DNA of 64,000 nucleotides from Sedimentitalea todarodis. GTDB lineage: Bacteria > Pseudomonadota > Alphaproteobacteria > Rhodobacterales > Rhodobacteraceae. Where the stretch lies: assembly GCF_032595355.1 (NCBI RefSeq), contig NZ_JASMWN010000004.1, positions 209,255 to 273,254 of the forward strand. Reading direction: 5' to 3'. The position numbers were made by a program, and so were the translations under genes. Positions 26,589-34,729 of this stretch are shown in pieces (positions within the stretch are counted from its first letter, which is position 1; each line of letters begins with the position of its first letter). The notes under the pieces are model-generated. The model made no database searches, was not told where the DNA came from, and saw only the letters and a program-made list of their open reading frames with translations.

Positions 26589-27413
26589 ATGCCCGATGAT
26601 CCGTTGATCCATGACCAGACTGCAGGAATCGAGCGGCTGCTTGAAATCATGCGCCGCCTTCGGGATCCTGCAACCGGTTGTCCGTGGGATATCGAACAGG
26701 ATTTTGCCTCGATTGCCCCCTACACGATCGAAGAGGCGTATGAGGTTGCCGACGCCATCGACCGGGGTGCCTGGGACGAGATGGAGGGCGAATTGGGCGA
26801 CCTGTTGTTGCAGACCGTCTATCACACACAGATGGGCGAAGAGGCCGGGCATTTCGACTTTCAATCGGTGGTGCGCGCGATCTCGGACAAGATGGTGGCG
26901 CGGCATCCGCATGTATTTGGCGAGGAGTCCCGCGACAAGTCGGCCGAGCAGCAGACCGCCGATTGGGAGGCAATCAAGGCCGCGGAACGGGCGGGCAAGG
27001 CACAACAGGGCACGCTGGACGGTGTCGCGGTGGGCTTGCCTGCATTGCTGCGGGCCCACAAGCTGCAGAAACGCGCCGCACGTGTCGGGTTTGACTGGCC
27101 GGATGCGTCGCATGTGCTGGACAAGATCACCGAAGAAGCCGCCGAACTGACCGAGGCGCAGGAGCAGATGGAGGCGGATCAGGTCGAAGAGGAATTTGGC
27201 GATCTGCTGTTTGTCATGGCCAACCTCGCCCGTCATCTTGGTATCGAACCGGAGGCGGCACTGCGCCGCGCCAATGCCAAGTTCACCCGTCGCTTTCAGG
27301 GTGTCGAGGCAAAACTGGCGGAACAGGGAAAATCTCCGCAAGACAGCGATCTGGCCGAGATGGATGCGCTCTGGGATGCCGTCAAACGGGATGAGTGGTC
27401 GGCTGAAAGCTGA
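26589..27413 (+). CDS. mazG: nucleoside triphosphate pyrophosphohydrolase MazG
   Basis: MazG hydrolyses (d)NTPs to monophosphate and pyrophosphate, cleaning abnormal nucleotides. The 274-residue protein has two MazG folds: the first with CPWDIEQDFASIAPYTIEEA and EGELGDLLLQTVYH, the second with KITEEAAELTEAQ and EEEFGDLLFVMANLARHLG. The repeated ExxE-12-to-28-ExxD metal pattern is present in both. The ATG at 26589 lies in a frame open further upstream, but the matching family start MPDDPLIHDQTAG fits here. Its last 32 bases overlap the 3' end of the convergent sulfotransferase-like gene. Confidence 0.95.
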   Translation: MPDDPLIHDQTAGIERLLEIMRRLRDPATGCPWDIEQDFASIAPYTIEEAYEVADAIDRGAWDEMEGELGDLLLQTVYHTQMGEEAGHFDFQSVVRAISDKMVARHPHVFGEESRDKSAEQQTADWEAIKAAERAGKAQQGTLDGVAVGLPALLRAHKLQKRAARVGFDWPDASHVLDKITEEAAELTEAQEQMEADQVEEEFGDLLFVMANLARHLGIEPEAALRRANAKFTRRFQGVEAKLAEQGKSPQDSDLAEMDALWDAVKRDEWSAES

Positions 27414-28278
27414 TCCCCTCCAGTTCGCTCAACCGCGCGATATCCATGTCATAACGCGCCTGCAATTCCCGCCGCTCGGCCTCGGGAAACGCCGCGAATC
27501 CCGTCCGGTCGGTTTTTTCCAAATTGTCCTGCAAGATGCCCTGCCAGACCCTGCGGGGGAGCGTTTCGCCCGCCCGATACCGCGCCTGCAAGGCCTCAAG
27601 CGCCGCGTCGGTCGCGCTCTGGTTCACGGTGCGGGACGGCTCGACCAGAACCTCGCCAACAAGGCCCGGCACCAGTCGTTTCAGCAACGCGCAACTGCTG
27701 CCACGCCCCTCATAGGGCAGTACGGTGAGCGTTTCCGCACCGAGCGTGTCGCGCATCTCGCTCAGCAATTCAGGCCAGCCTCGGTCGATCGCCAAGAAAT
27801 TCGGCACGATCTCTGAAAACGGAACAACCGGGTTATCTTCGGCCCGCTTGCGATAGGCCGAGACAAAGAGGTCCGCGTAGGATCGAACGACATACAGCAC
27901 GTGCACCGGCGGGGCCTCCAGCGCACCGGCCAGTGACAGAAACCGTTTGCGCGACGCAGGAAAGAACTGGCCTTGATAGAAATGCAGCATCGGGCCGGGA
28001 ATGTTCTCTTCCGACAGGATCAGGCCCCGCCCCGCTTCCGGGCTGAGCGCCGCCAGCACATCCCGCGCCTGTTCCGCGTATTGGGGTATGCGCTTTTCTC
28101 CATGGCGCCGGCGGGGCAGCGGAAGGCGCAAATTGCCACCCTGCACCCCATCGCGCCCCGGATAGGCGATGTCATAACCGTGCCGATCCAGCACCGCGCG
28201 ATTCTCGTGCAGGCACAGCTGAAACGAACTGGTTCCGGTGCGATGCGCACCTGCATGGATCAGAACGGGCTTTGTCAT
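27382..28278 (-). CDS. sulfotransferase-like protein
   Basis: A 298-residue protein that begins MTKPVLIHAGAHRTGTSSFQ, which resembles the 5'-phosphosulfate loop of the sulfotransferase fold (usually xKTGTTSLQ). VLYVVRSYADLFVSAYRKR in the middle fits the 3'-phosphate loop, with the conserved Arg and Ser. The family transfers sulfate from PAPS to sugars, lipids or proteins; the acceptor here is unknown. The frame opens further up to 28389, but the P-loop-like start at 28278 is the sensible N-terminus. It is flanked by mazG and a nucleoside hydrolase, both on the other strand, so context does not help. It could instead be a related but non-sulfating member. Confidence 0.72.
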   Translation of the reverse strand: MTKPVLIHAGAHRTGTSSFQLCLHENRAVLDRHGYDIAYPGRDGVQGGNLRLPLPRRRHGEKRIPQYAEQARDVLAALSPEAGRGLILSEENIPGPMLHFYQGQFFPASRKRFLSLAGALEAPPVHVLYVVRSYADLFVSAYRKRAEDNPVVPFSEIVPNFLAIDRGWPELLSEMRDTLGAETLTVLPYEGRGSSCALLKRLVPGLVGEVLVEPSRTVNQSATDAALEALQARYRAGETLPRRVWQGILQDNLEKTDRTGFAAFPEAERRELQARYDMDIARLSELEGISFQPTTHPV

Positions 28279-28379
28279 GGGCGCGAAGATGGGCGAAGCC
28301 GCGTCAGCGTGCAATCGGCTTCTGGACAAATTCGGGCCGCCTTGACACTCTCTGTGTCTGGCAGATGCAAGAGGCAGAC

Positions 28380-29321
28380 ATGGGCGCATGCAAGATCATC
28401 ATCGACACCGACCCCGGACAGGACGATGCGGTGGCAATATTGCTGGCGCTGGCCAGCCCGGATGAAATCGAGGTACTGGGCATCACCGCCGTTGCCGGAA
28501 ACGTGCCGCTGGCGCTGACCGCCAGGAACGCCCGCATCGTCTGTGAACTGGCCGGACGGACGGATGTACCGGTTTATGCGGGCTGTGACCGGCCGCTTGG
28601 CCGCCCACTTGTCACGGCCGAGCATGTGCATGGCAAGACCGGGCTGAACGGGCCCGTCCTTCCCGACCCGACCATGCCCTTGCAGCAGGATCATGCGGTT
28701 GATTTCATCATCCAGACCTTGCGCAGCGAAGACAGCGGCGCGGTGACGCTTTGCCCGCTGGGTCCGCTCACCAACATCGCGATGGCCTTTGAGAAAGCGC
28801 CTGACATCGTGGGCCGCGTGGCGGAAATCGTGCTGATGGGCGGGGCCTATTTCGAGGTCGGAAACATCACGCCTGCGGCAGAATTCAACATTTACGTCGA
28901 CCCGCAAGCGGCTGATATCGTGCTCAAATCCGGCGCCGAAATCACAGTGATGCCGCTGGATGTCACGCACAAGGCGCTGGTGACGCGCGCGCGCAACGAT
29001 GCCTTCCGCGCCCTTGGCACGCGGGTCGGGACGGCGGTTGCCGACATGACCGACTTTTTCGAGCGGTTTGACAAGGAAAAATACGGTACCGCTGGCGCGC
29101 CACTGCATGATCCCTGTGTCACGGCCTATCTGATCCGGCCCGACCTGTTCACCGGACGGCATGTAAATGTCGAGATCGAAACGCGGTCGGAACTGACGAT
29201 GGGAATGACGGTCGCCGACTGGTGGCGTGTCACCGACCGCGCCCCCAATGCCATGTTCATGGGTGACCTCGATGCGGACGGGTTCTTTGATCTGCTCACC
29301 GAACGCCTCGGGCGGCTGTGA
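28380..29321 (+). CDS. inosine-uridine-type nucleoside hydrolase
   Basis: A 313-residue calcium-dependent enzyme that splits the N-glycosidic bond of nucleosides to ribose and base. The N-terminal IIIDTDPGQDDAVAIL holds the calcium-binding DTDPGxDD (residues 9-16). VLMGGAYFEVGNITPAAEFN is the second conserved block, and PLHDPCVTAYLIRP carries the catalytic His and the final Asp of the metal site. I chose the ATG at 28380, with AGAGG upstream, over an in-frame ATG at 28365. It is divergent from the sulfotransferase-like gene with about 100 bases between. Specificity among purine and pyrimidine nucleosides cannot be read from this. Confidence 0.92.
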   Translation: MGACKIIIDTDPGQDDAVAILLALASPDEIEVLGITAVAGNVPLALTARNARIVCELAGRTDVPVYAGCDRPLGRPLVTAEHVHGKTGLNGPVLPDPTMPLQQDHAVDFIIQTLRSEDSGAVTLCPLGPLTNIAMAFEKAPDIVGRVAEIVLMGGAYFEVGNITPAAEFNIYVDPQAADIVLKSGAEITVMPLDVTHKALVTRARNDAFRALGTRVGTAVADMTDFFERFDKEKYGTAGAPLHDPCVTAYLIRPDLFTGRHVNVEIETRSELTMGMTVADWWRVTDRAPNAMFMGDLDADGFFDLLTERLGRL

Positions 29322-29501
29322 TCCGCGCATCGACGGATCAAACCCGCCATTTGCGACGTCCGGGGGTGCACCTGCCGCGATTTCCGCCGTAAGAGGGACG
29401 CGAACCGACCGGAAGGAACAGCTTCCGACAACAAACCAACCCGTGCCATCGCCATACACTCTAACTATTGAGACCGTCAGCACGGAACCGAAAGCAGGCC
29501 C

Positions 29502-29951
29502 ATGAGCGCAGCACTCCACCTTGCCAAACCCGATGATCTGGACCGTCTGACCGCTCTGGTCGCCGCCTTTCACGCAGAACAGGGGATTGATCAGACCGAT
29601 GCAGCACGCGAGGCCGGTCTCGCCCCATTGCTTGAAGGTATCCCACATGGGGCGGCCTATTTGATTGGCCCCGCCCGTGCGCCGATCGGGTATGTGATTG
29701 TCACTTTTGGCTGGTCGGTTGAATTTGGCGGCATGGATGCGTTCATCGATGAACTCTATCTGCGACGCGCCGTGCGTCGGCGCGGCATTGCCACCGAAGT
29801 GCTGATCAGCCTGCCCAAAGCGCTTGGGGATGCCGGAGTGAAAGGCTTGCATCTGGAAGTCGACCGCGAAGACGAAGCCGCCCAAAGGCTCTACGCCCGC
29901 GCCGGATTCCGCGCGCGGGAACGCTACATGCTGATGAGCCGAAAACTATAG
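29502..29951 (+). CDS. GNAT N-acetyltransferase 1
   Basis: A 149-residue single-domain GNAT protein. The acetyl-CoA-binding pattern is seen in IDELYLRRAVRRRGIATEVL (RxxRRRGIA; the Q/RxxGxG/A motif) and the following helix, with a typical end EDEAAQRLYARAGFRARERYML. The substrate is unknown; amines or amino-acid derivatives are usual. A 180-base gap separates it from the nucleoside hydrolase, so it likely has its own promoter. It faces a second GNAT gene 36 bases away on the other strand. Confidence 0.88.
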   Translation: MSAALHLAKPDDLDRLTALVAAFHAEQGIDQTDAAREAGLAPLLEGIPHGAAYLIGPARAPIGYVIVTFGWSVEFGGMDAFIDELYLRRAVRRRGIATEVLISLPKALGDAGVKGLHLEVDREDEAAQRLYARAGFRARERYMLMSRKL

Positions 29952-29987
29952 CCATCAGGCAAAGCAGATGGGACTGGCGTTACCGGT

Positions 29988-30494
29988 TCAAAGACGCATC
30001 TCAAAGAACAGCAGCAACCCGTCAGCGATCTCCGGCACATCGTAATACGGGCCGCGAAGCTCGAATCCGAGCGACAGGTACAACTGTGTCGCCGCCTTGA
30101 GCGGCTTTCCCGTATCCATCCGGATCATTTCAAATCCATCCGCACGGCACTGGTCGATCAGCGCGGTCATGATGGCACGCCCTGCCCCTGTGCCGCGTGC
30201 CGCATCGGTGACATAGACGCGTTTGATTTCGGCAACGCCAGGTTCCAGCGTGCGGCTCATCCCGCAGCCAACCGATTCGCCGTCTTTCAAGGCCAACTTG
30301 ACCGACCCGTGCGGCGGTGCACTGTCGCGGGTCAGGTTTTCCATCAGATCGGCATAGACATCATGCGGATAGAACGTCCGGATGATCCGGGCGTTTTCAG
30401 CATCAAAGGTCAACAGAAAGTCGCGATACGCCCAGCAAAGCTGCCGGACCGCGTCCAACTGCTCTGCTGTGGTCGCATCTATAACCTTGATCAT
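29988..30494 (-). CDS. GNAT N-acetyltransferase 2
   Basis: A 168-residue GNAT protein. EIKRVYVTDAARGTGAGRAIM is the acetyl-CoA loop (RGTGAG), and the C-terminal pattern PLKAATQLYLSLGFELRGPYYD is typical of the fold. The start is the ATG at 30494; a TTG one codon earlier is less likely. It lies 17 bases after the eno stop on the same strand, so it may be at the tail of the eno transcript. It is not a close copy of the GNAT gene it faces at 29502-29951. The substrate is unknown. Confidence 0.88.
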   Translation of the reverse strand: MIKVIDATTAEQLDAVRQLCWAYRDFLLTFDAENARIIRTFYPHDVYADLMENLTRDSAPPHGSVKLALKDGESVGCGMSRTLEPGVAEIKRVYVTDAARGTGAGRAIMTALIDQCRADGFEMIRMDTGKPLKAATQLYLSLGFELRGPYYDVPEIADGLLLFFEMRL

Positions 30495-30511
30495 CAAAGC
30501 AATACCGGACC

Positions 30512-31789
30512 TCAGCCGCGCAGCACCGACCGGCCCGCGAATTCCGCGACTTCGCCCAAGGATTCCTCGATGCGGATCAGCTGATTGTATTTCGCCAACC
30601 GATCCGAACGTGCCAGCGAGCCGGTCTTGATCTGCCCGCAGTTGGTGGCGACGGCGAGGTCGGCGATGGTGGCGTCTTCGGTTTCGCCCGAGCGGTGACT
30701 CATCACGTTGGTAAAGCCGGCGCGGTGGGCCATGTCGACGGCCTTCAGCGTTTCGGTCAGGCTGCCGATCTGGTTCACCTTGACCAGCATCGAATTGGCA
30801 CAGCCCTGGCTGATGCCTTCGGCCAGCCGCGCCGGGTTGGTCACAAAGAGATCGTCGCCGACCAGTTGCACCTTGTCGCCAAGCGCCTCGGTCAGGGCCT
30901 TCCAGCCATCCCAGTCATCTTCGGACATGCCGTCCTCGATCGAGATGATCGGATAGTCGGCAACCAGCGCCGCGAGGTAGTCGACGTTTTCATCTGAACT
31001 GAGCGTCTTGCCCTCGCCCGCCATCTCGTATTTGCCGTCCTTGAAATACTCGGTCGCGGCACAATCCATCGCCAGATAGATGTCGTCACCCGGCGCATAG
31101 CCTGCCTTTTCGATGGATTTCAGCACGAAATCCAGCGCGTCGCGGGTGCTGCCCAGTTCCGGGGCAAAGCCGCCTTCGTCGCCGAGACCCGTGGACATGC
31201 CCGCCGCCGACAGCTCTTTCTTCAGCGTGTGAAACACTTCGGAACCCATGCGCACCGCGTCGCGGATGTTGGTCGCGCTGACCGGCATGATCATGAATTC
31301 CTGAATGTCGATCGGGTTGTCGGCATGTTCACCACCGTTGATGATGTTCATCATCGGCACCGGCAACAGCCGTGCGGATGTGCCCCCGACATAACGGAAC
31401 AACGGTTGCGCCGTGAAATCCGCCGCCGCCTTGGCGACCGCAAGGCTGACCCCCAGGATGGCGTTCGCGCCCAACCGGCTCTTGTTCTCGGTGCCGTCGA
31501 GTTCGATCATCGTGCTGTCTATGGCGACTTGTTCGGTCGCGTCGAATCCGACCAGTTCCTCGGCAATCTCGCCATTCACTGCGGCGACCGCTTCCAGCAC
31601 GCCCTTGCCCATGTATCGGGCCTTGTCCCCGTCACGCCGCTCGACCGCCTCGTATGCGCCGGTGGAGGCGCCGGACGGCACCGCCGCGCGGCCCATTGTC
31701 CCGTCTTCCAGAATGACGTCCACTTCGACGGTCGGGTTGCCCCGGCTGTCCAGAATTTCGCGGGCATGGATATCGATTATCGTGCTCAT
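30512..31789 (-). CDS. eno: enolase
   Basis: Enolase converts 2-phosphoglycerate to phosphoenolpyruvate in glycolysis and gluconeogenesis and is a degradosome partner in some bacteria. The 425-residue length is standard. Motifs seen are HAREILDSRGNPTVEVDV, GDEGGFAPELGST, SIEDGMSEDDWDGW, VGDDLFVTNPARL, LVKVNQIGSLTET (with the catalytic Lys) and SHRSGETED (about 362). The ATG at 31789 is the family start, though the frame is open to 31927. The DMT gene upstream ends only 13 bases before, with GAGGGACAGG between, so eno may be read through from it, or it may have a promoter inside that gene. Confidence 0.98.
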   Translation of the reverse strand: MSTIIDIHAREILDSRGNPTVEVDVILEDGTMGRAAVPSGASTGAYEAVERRDGDKARYMGKGVLEAVAAVNGEIAEELVGFDATEQVAIDSTMIELDGTENKSRLGANAILGVSLAVAKAAADFTAQPLFRYVGGTSARLLPVPMMNIINGGEHADNPIDIQEFMIMPVSATNIRDAVRMGSEVFHTLKKELSAAGMSTGLGDEGGFAPELGSTRDALDFVLKSIEKAGYAPGDDIYLAMDCAATEYFKDGKYEMAGEGKTLSSDENVDYLAALVADYPIISIEDGMSEDDWDGWKALTEALGDKVQLVGDDLFVTNPARLAEGISQGCANSMLVKVNQIGSLTETLKAVDMAHRAGFTNVMSHRSGETEDATIADLAVATNCGQIKTGSLARSDRLAKYNQLIRIEESLGEVAEFAGRSVLRG

Positions 31790-31802
31790 GTGGGCCTGTC
31801 CC

Positions 31803-32726
31803 TCAAATGGATTTGGGCGTTTCATACCCGTGGGATGCCGCAAGGGAAAGAGACACTTGCCGGGCAAGGCGCAGTTTGCGCTCCCGCCAGAGCGTATAGA
31901 TACCCGACCCGACGATGATCGCCGCACCGATCAGCATCGGCATGTCCGGTGTTTCATGAAAGACGAACACCCCGACAATCAGAGCAAAGATCAGGCGACT
32001 ATAGCGGAACGGTGTCACAAACGAGACTTCGCCCACCCGCATCGCGGCGACGATGGCATAGTAAGAGGCGACACCCATCACGACGGCCCCCACGATCAAG
32101 CCCCAATCCGGTGCCGCTGGCATGACAACGCCCTGCTGGCTGTAAAACGACAATAGGATCGCTGCCGGGATCAGGGTAAGAAACGCCAGGAAACTGAGTT
32201 GAAACGACGAGGTGGCGCGCGGCACGTTGCGCGTGGCCAGATCCCTCAAGGCCAGTCCGACCACGCCCATGACCGCAAGGAGAGACAGCGGATCAAACGC
32301 CTCCATGCCTGGCCGGATGATCAGCAAGACTCCGGCAAATCCCGCCAGGATCGCACTCCATCGCCGCCAACCGACGGGTTCGTGAAAAAACAGCGCCGCC
32401 CCGAGCGTTACCGCCAGCGGCGTTGCCTGCAGGATCGCAGAAGCCGACGAAATCGGCGTCAGCACGATGGCCGAGACAAAGCCAACCGTGCCGATCAATT
32501 CGCCGAAGTTTCGCAGCATGACCGTCACACTGAGTGCGGCGCGCGGAAATAAGGCCTCGCGCCGCAGCAAGGTCAGGGCGGCAAAGACACTGGCCCCGCC
32601 CAGACCGAGCATTCCGATGATCTGCCAGGTGGGAAACGCGTCGGCAAGCAGCTTGACGAACATATCCTCGATGGCAAAGCCAAGCATCGCCAGCGTCATC
32701 AACGCCGCACCGCGCAGATTTTCCAT
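31803..32726 (-). CDS. DMT-superfamily (EamA) transporter 2
   Basis: A 307-residue protein with about ten membrane helices in two EamA halves. The first half contains PISSASAILQATPLAVTLGAALFFHEPVGWRR, the usual end of an EamA domain with its EPV motif. The second contains FRYSRLIFALIVGVFVFHETPD, the matching E-x-P site. The ATG at 32726 is chosen; a GTG nine bases earlier is possible. It probably exports a small metabolite. It sits directly upstream of eno on the same strand and diverges from the AbrB-family gene with about 150 bases between. Confidence 0.88.
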   Translation of the reverse strand: MENLRGAALMTLAMLGFAIEDMFVKLLADAFPTWQIIGMLGLGGASVFAALTLLRREALFPRAALSVTVMLRNFGELIGTVGFVSAIVLTPISSASAILQATPLAVTLGAALFFHEPVGWRRWSAILAGFAGVLLIIRPGMEAFDPLSLLAVMGVVGLALRDLATRNVPRATSSFQLSFLAFLTLIPAAILLSFYSQQGVVMPAAPDWGLIVGAVVMGVASYYAIVAAMRVGEVSFVTPFRYSRLIFALIVGVFVFHETPDMPMLIGAAIIVGSGIYTLWRERKLRLARQVSLSLAASHGYETPKSI

Positions 32727-32872
32727 GTCACTCACTTTCGGGAATCAGGGTTACCAATTGCCTCTGTCGCAAATCCAGCGCCGCCGCAAGGTGGGGTTGC
32801 AAGCGCTGCATGGCACCTCTGCAAACCATGCCCTCAATTGTGAAGCCTCCGTTGCGATGATAGGCACGCCTC

Positions 32873-33916
32873 ATGCCAGCCAGCCTGACCATGAACCCGG
32901 CAATGACGACACTGCTGACGATCCTTGTCGGACTCTGTGGTGCCTGCGTTGCCTATCTTCTGTCATTCCCGGCCTGGGTCCTGCTGGGCCCTGCTCTCGC
33001 GAGCAGCATCGCAAGTCTGTGGGGATTGCCACTGGCGATTGCGCCCCTGGTCCGCGACATCTGTTTCGTGATCCTGGGATTGGGAATCGGCGCCGGGTTT
33101 GATCCGCAGACCGGCGGCGCTCTTTTGCGCTGGCCAATGGCCTTTGCGGTACTGGCCATGGCGCTGGTGGTGACCATGATCCTCTGCCGCACGGTGCTGA
33201 CGCGCGGGTTCGGCTTTGACAGGCGCAGTGCCACACTTGCGGCGGCCCCCGGCCATCTCAGCTTTGTTCTGGGTCTTGCGACCGATCTGAACATCGACGT
33301 CGCGCGGATTGCCGTAGTGCAATCGATCCGGCTCTTGTTCCTGACCATTTCCGTGCCATTCATCGCGGTTGCCATGGGGTACGAGTTCTCCAAGCTGGTC
33401 CTGTCCGGTGATGGCCCGTTGCCGATGATCTCACTTGCGGGTCTGGTGGCGGCCTCGGTTTGTGTCGGCCTCCTGTTCAGCCGCCTGAACTTTCCCGCAC
33501 CCCTGCTGCTGGCCGCTATGGCAGTGTCCGCTCTTGGCCACGTCACCGAAGTCACGTCAGGTGCCGTGCCGCAAGAGTTGTTGGGCCCGGCATTCCTGGT
33601 GCTTGGCACGATGATCGGCACGCGCTTTGCCGGGATGACCCGCGCGCAATTCTTGGGGTCTCTACTGGCGGGGCTGAGCACAACTCTGGTCGCTGTCGCC
33701 GTCACGACGGTTGCGGCGGTGCCCGTTGCCATGGCTCTTGGAATGCCGACGGCGCATGTGCTCGCGGCGTTTGCGCCCGGCGGCCTGGAAACGATGATTG
33801 CCCTTGGCGCAACGATGGCCGCCAGCCCCGGCTTTGTCGTCGCCTGTCACGTCGCGCGGTTGCTGATCCTGATCGTCCTGATTCCGCTGTTGCTCGGCCG
33901 CCGAGCGCGCAGCTAG
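32873..33916 (+). CDS. AbrB-family integral membrane protein
   Basis: A 347-residue, very hydrophobic protein with about ten helices of the AbrB family (PF05145 type), often mislabelled as ammonia monooxygenase. The two internal repeats each contain a short polar loop with a conserved PGG/PGH element: LAAAPGHLSFVLGLATDLN in the first half and AAFAPGGLETMIALGATMAA in the second. The function is unproven; transport or regulation has been proposed. The first ATG is at 32873, but in-frame ATGs at 32891 and 32903 are alternatives. Its stop shares a CTAG with the stop of the convergent fur gene. Confidence 0.82.
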   Translation: MPASLTMNPAMTTLLTILVGLCGACVAYLLSFPAWVLLGPALASSIASLWGLPLAIAPLVRDICFVILGLGIGAGFDPQTGGALLRWPMAFAVLAMALVVTMILCRTVLTRGFGFDRRSATLAAAPGHLSFVLGLATDLNIDVARIAVVQSIRLLFLTISVPFIAVAMGYEFSKLVLSGDGPLPMISLAGLVAASVCVGLLFSRLNFPAPLLLAAMAVSALGHVTEVTSGAVPQELLGPAFLVLGTMIGTRFAGMTRAQFLGSLLAGLSTTLVAVAVTTVAAVPVAMALGMPTAHVLAAFAPGGLETMIALGATMAASPGFVVACHVARLLILIVLIPLLLGRRARS

Positions 33917-34326
33917 TCTTTGCGGGTGGGCACTCCGTAGAGTTCCAGCTTGTGTCCGCGCAGCTCGTAGCCCAGTTTGGCCGCGATCTTTTCCTGCAAT
34001 GCCTCGATCTCGGGATCGACAAATTCGATCACTTCGCCCGAGTTCATGTCAATCAGGTGATCGTGGTGATCCCGCTCCGCATCCTCGTATCGGGCGCGGC
34101 CATCACCAAATTCGAGTCGGTCAAGAATGCCCGCCTCTTCAAACAACTTGACGGTGCGATAGACCGTGGCGATCGAGATACCCGCATCCAGCCCACTGGC
34201 CCGCGCATAGAGTTCTTCCACATCCGGATGGTCATTGCTGTCTTCCAGCACCTGCGCGATGATCCGCCTCTGCCCGGTCATCCGCAGGCCCTTGGCCTCG
34301 CAACGGGTGATGATCGTATCTGTCAT
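33913..34326 (-). CDS. fur: Fur-family regulator, Mur-like
   Basis: A 137-residue metal-dependent repressor. The winged helix (about 47-66: DAGISIATVYRTVKLFEEAG) is followed by HHDHLIDMNSGEVIEF (about 87), the regulatory metal site of the family. There is no CxxC pair in the C-terminal domain, so the structural zinc site of E. coli Fur is missing. The sequence closely follows the rhizobial Mur type (EDSNDHPDVEELY), which senses manganese. In Rhodobacteraceae such proteins control manganese and sometimes iron uptake. The frame is open to 35304, but that part is antisense to the helicase; the start is the ATG at 34326. No regulated transporter gene is next to it. Confidence 0.9.
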   Translation of the reverse strand: MTDTIITRCEAKGLRMTGQRRIIAQVLEDSNDHPDVEELYARASGLDAGISIATVYRTVKLFEEAGILDRLEFGDGRARYEDAERDHHDHLIDMNSGEVIEFVDPEIEALQEKIAAKLGYELRGHKLELYGVPTRKD

Positions 34327-34729
34327 GTCTGTCCTTCTCGGCGCCGGCGTCGCGGCGGGTTTAGAACATCCCGGCGTGCAGGAAAAGGGAAAGCCGTTCC
34401 CAATCTTGCAGCAAATCACACCGTCACGCCAATGCCGTTTCTCACCTTCCGGGTTGACTTGCAGCGCAGAAGCCCTCATGTGGCACTCAAGCGTTATCTT
34501 CTGCCGCGTGAGCAGGAAAGATCGAGAGCGGACTTCTCCGCCCGGCCACAAGACGGCCCGAATGCAAGATAGCGATACCGTGTTCCCAAAATCACGCGTG
34601 GGGCCAAACGCGCCGGACCAGTCCGTTTGCGGCATGCAGCCGTCGGACCAAGAGGGTCGGCGCTCCCCATTGTGGCCACGGACGTGGCCAGACGACAGGC
34701 CTGCGCTGTGCAGGTCGAAAGGAAATGAA
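34327..34729. other. 403-base divergent gap between fur and the helicase gene
   Basis: No credible gene is seen here. Reading frames crossing it are extensions of fur or of the helicase. A weak promoter-like pair on the plus strand is TTGACT (34454-34459) with CATGTG 17 bases later; the second box is poor. If the promoter is near there, the helicase message has a leader of about 250 bases, as is common for DEAD-box genes that are controlled through their 5' leader. No riboswitch was recognised. Confidence 0.4.
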
